Origin: Flavobacteriaceae bacterium
Lineage (GTDB): Bacteria; Bacteroidota; Bacteroidia; Flavobacteriales; Flavobacteriaceae
Direction of reading: 5' to 3'
Assembly (NCBI GenBank): GCA_015489265.1
Contig: WFZY01000354.1
Coordinates: 1 to 6,389 of the forward strand
Length of the DNA stretch: 6,389 nucleotides
Below the pieces are notes generated by a model that was given only the letters and a program-made list of their open reading frames with translations, made no database searches and was not told where the DNA came from. Shown here one piece after another: positions 1 to 5,926 of the stretch; position 1 is the first letter of the stretch, and each line of letters begins with the position of its first letter. The position numbers were made by a program, and so were the translations under genes.

Positions 1-2029
1 AGTAATCAATATTGAGTTTAGTACCCATATAGACGATTTGTTCCATTTCTTTGAGCAATTCGTCCATCGTCAATCCTTTGGCATCGGCTATATCATCAAG
101 CGGTATTTTGCGATCGGTACTTTTGATAATAAAAATTTTAAGCGCCGAACGGTTAGCGGTTGATTTGACAATAAAATCTTCGGGGCGAACAATATCGTTT
201 TCTTCGACATATTTGGCAATCAAATCGACAAAGGGCTGACCGTATTTTCGGGCTTTACCTTCACCAACACCGTAAATATTAGACAATTCTTCAATGGTTG
301 TTGGATATTTGAGCGCCATATCTTGAAGCGACGGCTCTTGAAAAATGACATATGGCGGCACGCCTTTTTTACGCGACACATCTTGTCGCAAAGCTTTGAG
401 CATTTTGAGTAATTTTTCATCGGCAGCTACTGATTTCCCTACATTAGCTGACGAAATAGCTTCATCATATTTGTGATCTTCCGTCATCATAAAGGATTCG
501 GGCTGTTGCAAAAATTGTCGCCCTTTTTCAGTCAATTGCAAGACACCGTAATTCTCAATTTGTTTTTTTAAATAGCCGGCTACCAGCAATTGCCGGATGA
601 GCGCCATCCAAAAATGTTCATCTTTTTCTTTTCCTAAACCAAAATAGCTCTGTTTGTGTGTGTTATGCGATTTTATTAAAGCATTTTCTTTACCAATCAG
701 CGTATTAATCACTTCCTTGGCTTTGTATATTTCTTTGGTTTTGTCAATAACCGACAAAACTTTTACAACTTCATTTTTGGCTTCAATTTTCTTTTTCGGG
801 TTACGAACATTGTCATCCATATCGCCGCCTTCTCCGGTTGCCGGATCAAACTCTTCACCGAAATAATGTAATAGAAATTGCCGACGAGAGATAGATGTCT
901 CGGCATAAGCAATGACTTCATTGAGCAGTGCCGTTGCAATTTCTTTTTCGGCAATGGTTTTGTTTTGCGTAATGAATTTTTCGAGTTTTTCAATATCTTT
1001 ATATGAATAAAAAGCCAAACAATGTCCAATACCGCCATCGCGTCCTGCCCTACCCGTTTCTTGGTAATAACTTTCCAAACTTTTGGGCATATCATAATGA
1101 ATTACAAAACGTACATCGGGCTTATCAATACCCATCCCGAAAGCAATGGTCGCCACCACGACATCGGCTTCATTCATCAAAAACATATCTTGATGTTTTG
1201 AACGGGTTTTGCTGTCCAATCCGGCGTGATACGGTATGGCTTTAATGCCGTTTACTTGCAGGGTTTGTACCAATTGTTCTACGGATTTCCGGCTCAGCGT
1301 ATAGATAATTCCGGATTGTCCTTCACGTTCCTTGATAAACTTAATCAGTTCTTTATCAACATCTTTGGTTTTCGGACGGACTTCGTAAAATAAATTTGGA
1401 CGGTTAAAAGATGCTTTAAAAACATTGGCATCTTGTATATGTAAATTTTTTAAAATGTCTTCTTGAACTTTGGTAGTTGCCGTGGCTGTCAATGCGATAA
1501 TCGGTAAATCCGGATTGATCTCATCAATAATATTGCGCAAATTGCCATATTCCGGTCTGAAATCATGTCCCCATTCCGAAATACAATGTGCTTCATCAAT
1601 CGCCATAAATGATAACGGGACAGATCGTAAAAATTCAACATTTTCTTCTTTTCTCAAAGATTCGGGCGCTACATATAACAGTTTAGTGACACCGTTTCTG
1701 ATGTCTTCTTTGACTTTACGGGTTTCGGTTTTGTTCAATGTTGAATTGAGCAAATGCACAATACCGGGATTTTCGGAAATTCCCCGCAATGCATCAACCT
1801 GATTTTTCATCAACGCAATCAATGGGGATACCACGATAGCTGTTCCATCTTTAAGCAAAGCGGGTAATTGATATGTCAAAGACTTCCCGCCGCCGGTCGG
1901 CATAACGGCAAACGTGTGATGGTTATCCATAATACTTTCGGTTACTTGCTCTTGCAATCCTTTAAATTGGTCAAAACCGAAATACCGTTTTAAAGCTTGT
2001 TTTAATTCGATTGATTGTGCTTCTGTCAT
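1..2029 (-). CDS. recQ: ATP-dependent DNA helicase RecQ (C-terminus cut by window edge)
   Basis: 3'-5' superfamily 2 DNA helicase for recombinational repair and stalled-fork processing. It reads leftward from ATG 2029-2027 and stays open to the edge, giving 676 residues; I estimate about 50-60 are missing. Seen: motif 0 around F17-Q28, Walker A MPTGGGKS 43-50, DEAH 145-148 followed by the RecQ aromatic loop (CISEWGHDFRPEY, 149-161), motif III ALTATAT 179-185, motif V VATIAFGMGIDKP 292-304, and motif VI QETGRAGRDG 323-332. The zinc-binding region is recognisable (SRRQFLLHYFGEEFD, 381-395) but has no cysteines: Ser381 and GGDMDDN 401-407 stand where canonical RecQ has its four. A winged-helix (RQC) region follows at about 408-520, an HRDC domain at about 537-612, and a helix-turn-helix-like tail from about 623. 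Divergent from kdsD, with its own likely promoter. The identity is certain from the motif set; the exact C-terminus is not visible. Confidence 0.97.
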   Translation of the reverse strand, partial: MTEAQSIELKQALKRYFGFDQFKGLQEQVTESIMDNHHTFAVMPTGGGKSLTYQLPALLKDGTAIVVSPLIALMKNQVDALRGISENPGIVHLLNSTLNKTETRKVKEDIRNGVTKLLYVAPESLRKEENVEFLRSVPLSFMAIDEAHCISEWGHDFRPEYGNLRNIIDEINPDLPIIALTATATTKVQEDILKNLHIQDANVFKASFNRPNLFYEVRPKTKDVDKELIKFIKEREGQSGIIYTLSRKSVEQLVQTLQVNGIKAIPYHAGLDSKTRSKHQDMFLMNEADVVVATIAFGMGIDKPDVRFVIHYDMPKSLESYYQETGRAGRDGGIGHCLAFYSYKDIEKLEKFITQNKTIAEKEIATALLNEVIAYAETSISRRQFLLHYFGEEFDPATGEGGDMDDNVRNPKKKIEAKNEVVKVLSVIDKTKEIYKAKEVINTLIGKENALIKSHNTHKQSYFGLGKEKDEHFWMALIRQLLVAGYLKKQIENYGVLQLTEKGRQFLQQPESFMMTEDHKYDEAISSANVGKSVAADEKLLKMLKALRQDVSRKKGVPPYVIFQEPSLQDMALKYPTTIEELSNIYGVGEGKARKYGQPFVDLIAKYVEENDIVRPEDFIVKSTANRSALKIFIIKSTDRKIPLDDIADAKGLTMDELLKEMEQIVYMGTKLNIDY

Positions 2030-2045
2030 ATATTGAAAAATTATT

Positions 2046-2076
2046 CAAACTAAAATACAAAAAATAATTGAACAAA
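2046..2076 (-). promoter_or_regulatory. Candidate recQ promoter, Bacteroidota type
   Basis: On the minus strand a TTTG (2076-2073) is followed by exactly 19 bases and then TTAGTTTG (2053-2046). The known Bacteroidota sigma factor consensus is TTTG-N19-TAnnTTTG, so this matches in spacing and in all fixed bases except the second base of the -7 box. Transcription would start near 2040, about ten bases before the recQ ATG, a very short leader. The call rests on pattern match alone in AT-rich DNA. Confidence 0.4.
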
Positions 2077-2100
2077 ATGCTTATTAAAAAAATTTAATCT

Positions 2101-2108
2101 TAAATTTG
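2101..2108 (+). promoter_or_regulatory. Candidate -7 box upstream of kdsD
   Basis: TAAATTTG fits the Bacteroidota -7 consensus TAnnTTTG perfectly and is followed by CA. The same 11-base string TAAATTTGCAT also sits in front of tatC. No good -33 TTTG is found 19 bases upstream (the bases there are TGCT), so only half of the promoter is supported. A transcript starting near 2115 would have a leader of about 78 bases to the TTG at 2193, or about 18 bases to the TTG at 2133. Confidence 0.5.
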
Positions 2109-2192
2109 CATTTATAGTGCTCAATAAACTTATTGTTTAATTCAAAAATAAATATTTTTTTTGAAAGTTTAACAATTAAAATTGGAAATTAT

Positions 2193-3161
2193 TTGAAAAA
2201 TAAAAACAAAATCATCAATTCTGCTGTTAGGACTATCGATATTGAAATGGCGGCACTTGCCGGTTTGCGTTCCCAAATCGATGCGCAATTCGTTTCGGTT
2301 GTTGAGCTGATTGCACAATCTAAGGGCAGATTAATTGTAACGGGTATCGGTAAAAGTGCCAATATTGCTACTAAAATTGTGGCAACTTTAAATTCTACCG
2401 GTACGCCTGCTGTCTTTATGCATGCCAGCGATGCCATTCATGGCGATTTGGGAATTATTCAAAAAGATGACATTGTTTTGATGCTCTCAAAAAGTGGCAA
2501 TACGCCTGAAATTAAAGTTTTGATTCCCTTGATTAAAAATTTCGGTAATAAAATTATCGGATTGACGGCTCATAAAGAATCATTCTTGGCTAAAAATGCT
2601 GATTTTCTGCTTTATACGCCTATGGAAAAAGAAGCATGTCCCAACAATTTGGCACCAACTACCAGCACCACTTTGCAACTGGTTATGGGCGATGCCTTGG
2701 CGGTGGCACTTTTGGAATACAAAGGTTTTAACGATCGCGATTTTGCCAAATACCATCCGGGCGGTGCCTTGGGAAAGCGCTTGTATTTAAGAGTTAATGA
2801 CTTGATTATCAACAATGAAAAACCCCAATCCAAACCGGATGATTTAATGAAAGACGTGATTATAGAAATCACCAAAAAACGTTTAGGCGCTACGGCTATT
2901 GTTGATAATGATGAACTGAAAGGCATTATTACCGACGGTGATGTGCGACGGTTGTTACAACAAAATCTCGATATCACCCGTGTAAAAGCCGGTGAAGTGA
3001 TGAGTATTGCCCCTAAAACCATTCCGCATGATGCTTTGGCCGTCGATGCGTTGCACAAAATGCAAGCCCATAATATTAGCCAATTGATTGTAGTTGATGA
3101 AAACCAAAAGTATGCCGGCATGATTCACTTGCATGATTTGCTAAAAGAAGGGATTATTTAA
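2193..3161 (+). CDS. kdsD: Arabinose-5-phosphate isomerase, KpsF/GutQ family (SIS + two CBS domains)
   Basis: Cytoplasmic aldo-keto isomerase that converts ribulose 5-phosphate to arabinose 5-phosphate, the first committed step to Kdo in LPS. The frame is open from TTG 2133, but I start it at TTG 2193 (MKNKNKIINSAVRTIDIE), giving 322 residues, close to the usual 320-330. The SIS domain covers about 35-195. Lys54, Glu106, Glu147 and His188 reproduce exactly the spacing (52, 41, 41) of the catalytic Lys59, Glu111, Glu152 and His193 of E. coli KdsD, at a constant offset of five, which also supports the later start. Family strings include TGIGKS 50-55, HGDLG 83-87, KEACP 146-150, APTTSTT 154-160 and HPGGALG 188-194. 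Two CBS domains follow (about 204-262 and 266-322, ending HLHDLLKEGII); in this family they are thought to have a regulatory role. Divergent from recQ and separated from tatC by 193 bases. A capsule-specific KpsF cannot be excluded from sequence alone, but no capsule genes are here and lptB is nearby, so housekeeping KdsD is more likely. Confidence 0.93.
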   Translation: MKNKNKIINSAVRTIDIEMAALAGLRSQIDAQFVSVVELIAQSKGRLIVTGIGKSANIATKIVATLNSTGTPAVFMHASDAIHGDLGIIQKDDIVLMLSKSGNTPEIKVLIPLIKNFGNKIIGLTAHKESFLAKNADFLLYTPMEKEACPNNLAPTTSTTLQLVMGDALAVALLEYKGFNDRDFAKYHPGGALGKRLYLRVNDLIINNEKPQSKPDDLMKDVIIEITKKRLGATAIVDNDELKGIITDGDVRRLLQQNLDITRVKAGEVMSIAPKTIPHDALAVDALHKMQAHNISQLIVVDENQKYAGMIHLHDLLKEGII

Positions 3162-3206
3162 GGAAAAAGGGCTTATGAGTTGCAGGTTATCATTTTCTCT
3201 TTTTCC
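3162..3206 (+). terminator. Weak inverted repeat just after kdsD, possible terminator
   Basis: GGAAAAAG (3162-3169) begins at the first base after the kdsD stop and is perfectly complementary to CTTTTTCC (3199-3206), with a 29-base loop. The stem is eight pairs but AT-rich, the loop is long and no T-run follows, so it is a poor intrinsic terminator. It is listed because of its position between two transcription units, since tatC appears to have its own promoter. Confidence 0.25.
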
Positions 3207-3294
3207 ACAATACCTCAATTCGAAAGCACTTACAAAGTTTGAAGCAAAAAGCAATCATTATTTAACAAAGTAAATAAAGATGCAGGCAAAATCA

Positions 3295-3318
3295 TCAATT
3301 CCTCAATTCCTCAATAAT
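3295..3318 (+). repeat. Short tandem repeat (8-base unit TCAATTCC) upstream of tatC
   Basis: TCAATTCC occurs at 3295-3302 and again immediately at 3303-3310; a partial third copy (TCAATAAT) follows at 3311-3318. CTCAATTC is also present at 3214-3221 in the same gap. The array ends seven bases before the -7-like box of tatC, so it fills the space between the -33 and -7 positions. It may be chance in AT-rich DNA or a replication-slippage tract that varies promoter spacing. Confidence 0.55.
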
Positions 3319-3324
3319 TATCAC

Positions 3325-3332
3325 TAAATTTG
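3325..3332 (+). promoter_or_regulatory. Candidate -7 box upstream of tatC
   Basis: TAAATTTG, followed by CAT, is a perfect match to the Bacteroidota -7 consensus TAnnTTTG and identical over 11 bases to the box before kdsD. The start of transcription would fall near 3339, leaving a leader of about 16 bases before ATG 3355. As at kdsD, the -33 position (CTCA at 3302-3305) does not match TTTG. It suggests that tatC and the genes after it are transcribed separately from kdsD. Confidence 0.5.
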
Positions 3333-3354
3333 CATAGAAAAATAAACAAATGCC

Positions 3355-4167
3355 ATGGCGGATAGCGATGTACAAAAGGAAATGGGTATAATAGACCACT
3401 TAAACGATTTAAGAAAATTCTTATTTCACTCAGCGGTAGCAGTGGCAGTAGGCGCTGTGATTATTGCCTTAAATATTCAATTTGTTTACGAAAAAATTAT
3501 TTTAGCCCCCAAAAATCCCGATTTTATTACCTACCGGTTATTTTGCAAGATTAGTGAAGCGCTTTGTATCAAAGAAATTCCTATCAATATTATCAACCGT
3601 TCGATGTCGGGACAATTTTCGGCTCATATTTGGACCTCTATTATTTTCGGATTGATTATTGCTTTTCCATACATTATATATGAATTGTGGAAATTTATCA
3701 AACCCGCGCTTTATGACAATGAAAAGAAATATGGCTTGATGTTTATTTTTGTCAGCAGTTTCCTGTTTATTTTAGGTATTTTGTTCGGCTATTTTGTCAT
3801 TACGCCCTTGTCGGTTAATTTCTTGGGAAATTATTTTGTAACCACCGAAATCAAAAACAATATCGATTTATCATCCTACAATTCTTTGGTACGAACTACC
3901 GTTTTAGCCAATGGTATTGTGTTTGAATTACCGATTATCATCTATTTTTTAGCCAAAATGGGCTTAGTTGACGACCATTTTTTGAAACAAAACCGGAAAT
4001 ATGCATTGATTTTGATACTATTACTGGCAGCCGTCATTACACCGCCTGACATTGTCAGTCAGATTATTGTAGCTATTCCTTTGCTGATTCTTTATGAATT
4101 TAGTATCTATGTAGCAAAAATAGTTGGCAAGAAATACAGTAGCGACCTCACGGTTAAGAATGATTAA
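3355..4167 (+). CDS. tatC: Sec-independent protein translocase subunit TatC
   Basis: Inner-membrane core of the twin-arginine translocase; it binds the RR signal peptide and recruits TatA/B to move folded proteins across the membrane. 270 residues. The N-terminal cytoplasmic HLNDLR (15-20) is the family HLxELR motif. Six hydrophobic segments lie at about 22-42, 94-112, 126-150, 183-203, 216-230 and 236-257. Signature residues seen are FPYIIYELWKF 104-114, with Glu110 matching the E. coli Glu103 signal-peptide contact, FELP 190-193, and ITPPDIVSQ 228-236 with the conserved Asp232. The first periplasmic loop (about 50-92) is long and has the KEIP string and two cysteines (64, 71), as I recall for Bacteroidota TatC. 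Start: ATG 3355 is in frame; ATG 3350 overlaps it but is out of frame; an internal ATG at 3382 would also keep all motifs. No tatA or tatB lies in the window. Followed 27 bases later by lptB. Confidence 0.96.
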   Translation: MADSDVQKEMGIIDHLNDLRKFLFHSAVAVAVGAVIIALNIQFVYEKIILAPKNPDFITYRLFCKISEALCIKEIPINIINRSMSGQFSAHIWTSIIFGLIIAFPYIIYELWKFIKPALYDNEKKYGLMFIFVSSFLFILGILFGYFVITPLSVNFLGNYFVTTEIKNNIDLSSYNSLVRTTVLANGIVFELPIIIYFLAKMGLVDDHFLKQNRKYALILILLLAAVITPPDIVSQIIVAIPLLILYEFSIYVAKIVGKKYSSDLTVKND

Positions 4168-4194
4168 AAAATATAAATAATTGATACTCAATAT

Positions 4195-4959
4195 ATGACA
4201 GCAAATCAATCATCTAAGAAAATGACTTTACGTGCCGAAAATTTGGTCAAACGATATGGCTCGAAAGAAGTGGTTCGCGGCAATTCGCTTGAAGTCAATC
4301 AGGGGGAAATCATCGGTTTATTAGGACCTAACGGCGCCGGTAAAACCACAACCTTTTATATGATTGTCGGCTTGATAAAACCCAATAGCGGTCATGTCTA
4401 TTTAGATGATATTGACATTACCGATTATCCCATGTATAAACGGGCACAATTGGGTATCGGGTATTTGGCACAAGAAAATTCCGTATTTCGCGATTTGAGC
4501 GTCGAAGATAACATCAAAGCGGCACTCGAATTTGCCCATTTGACCAAAGCCGAACAAAAAGAAAAACTGGAAAGTTTGCTCGAAGAATTCGGGTTGACCG
4601 AAAAACGCAAACGTTTGGGAAAACTCTTATCGGGTGGCGAGCGCCGACGGACGGAAATTGCCCGGGCTTTGGCATCCAATCCGAAATTTATATTGCTTGA
4701 TGAGCCATTTGCAGGTGTAGACCCGATAGCCGTAGAAGATATACAAAAAATCGTAGCGCATTTAAAAGATAAAAATATCGGTATTTTGATAACCGACCAC
4801 AATGTTCAGGAAACTTTGGCTATCACCGATAAAACCTATTTGATGTTTGAAGGTAAAATCTTAAAACACGGCACGCCGGAAGAATTAGCTGCCGACGAAT
4901 TAGTCAGAAAAGTGTATCTGGGACAAAACTTTGAGTTGCGTAAAAAGAAACTACAATAA
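4195..4959 (+). CDS. lptB: LPS export ABC transporter ATP-binding protein LptB
   Basis: Cytoplasmic ATPase of the LptB2FGC complex, which extracts LPS from the inner membrane and pushes it along the Lpt bridge to the outer membrane. 254 residues. Walker A GPNGAGKT 44-51, Q-loop Gln93 in GYLAQENSVF 89-98, signature LSGGE 145-149 continuing as RRRTEIARAL, Walker B FILLDE 165-170 with catalytic Glu170, D-loop AGVD 173-176, and switch His202 in ITDHNVQET. GERRRTEIARAL and DHNVQETL are specific to LptB among ABC ATPases. The C-terminus VYLGQNFELRKKKLQ is typical of Bacteroidota LptB. The start at 4195 adds nine residues compared with many homologues; ATG 4222 (MTLRAENLVKRYG) gives a 245-residue form close to E. 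coli's 241 and is a real alternative. LptF, LptG and LptC are not in the window. It sits 27 bases after tatC and 29 before ptb, consistent with co-transcription. Confidence 0.96.
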   Translation: MTANQSSKKMTLRAENLVKRYGSKEVVRGNSLEVNQGEIIGLLGPNGAGKTTTFYMIVGLIKPNSGHVYLDDIDITDYPMYKRAQLGIGYLAQENSVFRDLSVEDNIKAALEFAHLTKAEQKEKLESLLEEFGLTEKRKRLGKLLSGGERRRTEIARALASNPKFILLDEPFAGVDPIAVEDIQKIVAHLKDKNIGILITDHNVQETLAITDKTYLMFEGKILKHGTPEELAADELVRKVYLGQNFELRKKKLQ

Positions 4960-4988
4960 CTATTTTTTTTTAATAAAAACAAAAATTA

Positions 4989-5900
4989 ATGTTACACGAA
5001 CTACATAAAATTTCCGATTTAAGATCTTTGGTCCTTAAAAATGAACCTAAAAAATTGGTTTTAGCAGCTGCCGGCGATGAACATTCTATTGATGCAGTCA
5101 TTGCGGCTTATAAAATGGGGGTTATTCAACCGATATTGGTTGGTCGGGAAGAAGAAATTTACAAATTAACTAAAGATTGTAAAGATGTAAACAAATTTGA
5201 AATTTATAATTTTACGGATGATAAAGAAATTGTAAAAAAAGCGGTTTCTTTAGTGGTCAATAAGCAAGCCGATATTTTGATGAAAGGTAATGTAACGACT
5301 GCTACCTTGCTTAAAGGTGTTTTAAACAAAACTTACGGGATGCAACACAAATCGTTTTTGTCGCATTTTGCCTTATTTGAAATTCCTAATTATCACAAGT
5401 TGTTAGGAATTACCGATGTGGCTTTAAATATTTTACCACCATTGGAACATAAAGTTCACATTGTTGAAAATGCTGTAAAGTTTATCAGAAAAATCGGTAT
5501 AGAAAAGCCCAAAATTGCTGCTTTGTCAGCCATAGAAATGGTCAATGAAAAAATGCCTTCGACCTTAGATGCAGCTTTATTGTCTATCATGCAACGACGC
5601 GGACAAATCAAACATTGTTTGATTGACGGACCGCTGGCTTTTGATAATGCCATTAGCATAGAAAGCAAAAAACAAAAAAAACTCGGCGGTGATGTTGCCG
5701 GAAATGCCGATATATTGCTGGTGCCTAATGTAGAATCGGGGAATGTTCTTTATAAGTCCTTAGTGGCTTTTGCTGATGCCAAGGTTGCCGGAATTGTTTT
5801 AGGGGCTGAGTTTCCTATCGTCTTAACCTCACGTGCCGATTCCGAAGAAACCAAACTCAACAGTATCTTACTGGCGGCAGCTTCGGCCAATAATCATTAA
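4989..5900 (+). CDS. ptb: Phosphate butyryltransferase (Ptb; phosphate acetyl/butyryl transferase family)
   Basis: Cytoplasmic enzyme that exchanges CoA for phosphate on butyryl-CoA or related short and branched acyl-CoAs, giving the acyl phosphate used by butyrate kinase. 303 residues, the usual size for Ptb. Family strings seen are LVLAAAGDEHSIDAV 23-37, ADILMKGNVTTATLLKGVL 94-112, a central THR-like position replaced by FLSHFALFEIP near 123-133, GPLAFDNAIS 214-223, and GDVAGNADILLVPNVESGN 234-252, the last being the most diagnostic. Phosphate acetyltransferase (Pta) shares the fold, but the short length and the butyrate kinase directly downstream (26 bases) favour Ptb. The true substrate, butyryl versus isobutyryl, isovaleryl or propionyl, cannot be read from sequence. 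ATG 4989 is the first in-frame start and gives a complete N-terminus. The upstream gap (4960-4988) is only A/T-rich, with a run of nine T at 4963-4971, and no separate promoter is convincing. Confidence 0.9.
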   Translation: MLHELHKISDLRSLVLKNEPKKLVLAAAGDEHSIDAVIAAYKMGVIQPILVGREEEIYKLTKDCKDVNKFEIYNFTDDKEIVKKAVSLVVNKQADILMKGNVTTATLLKGVLNKTYGMQHKSFLSHFALFEIPNYHKLLGITDVALNILPPLEHKVHIVENAVKFIRKIGIEKPKIAALSAIEMVNEKMPSTLDAALLSIMQRRGQIKHCLIDGPLAFDNAISIESKKQKKLGGDVAGNADILLVPNVESGNVLYKSLVAFADAKVAGIVLGAEFPIVLTSRADSEETKLNSILLAAASANNH

Positions 5901-5926
5901 TAGAAAATTGACAATAATATCCTGTC

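Noticed and set aside
763..1802. Open frames of 80-110 codons on both strands inside 763-1802
   Set aside because: They lie in other frames within recQ, whose own frame carries the complete helicase motif set. Their translations show no recognisable motif and have compositions typical of antisense reading.
2612..3121. A 169-codon antisense frame inside kdsD
   Set aside because: It overlaps the SIS and CBS coding region with strong family motifs on the plus strand. The antisense product is a Ser/Leu/Ile-rich translation without any family resemblance.
3175..3273. A 32-codon plus-strand frame (ATG 3175 to TAA 3271-3273) in the kdsD-tatC gap
   Set aside because: No promoter or ribosome site is evident, the start overlaps the weak inverted repeat, and the peptide has no recognisable feature. 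It cannot be told from chance.
4425..4802. A 125-codon antisense frame inside lptB
   Set aside because: It is opposite the LptB Q-loop-to-H-loop region, which is clearly coding; a shadow frame.
4960..4988. Run of nine T after lptB as a terminator
   Set aside because: No GC-containing stem precedes the T-run, and ptb starts only 18 bases later, so a simple A/T-rich spacer is the better reading.
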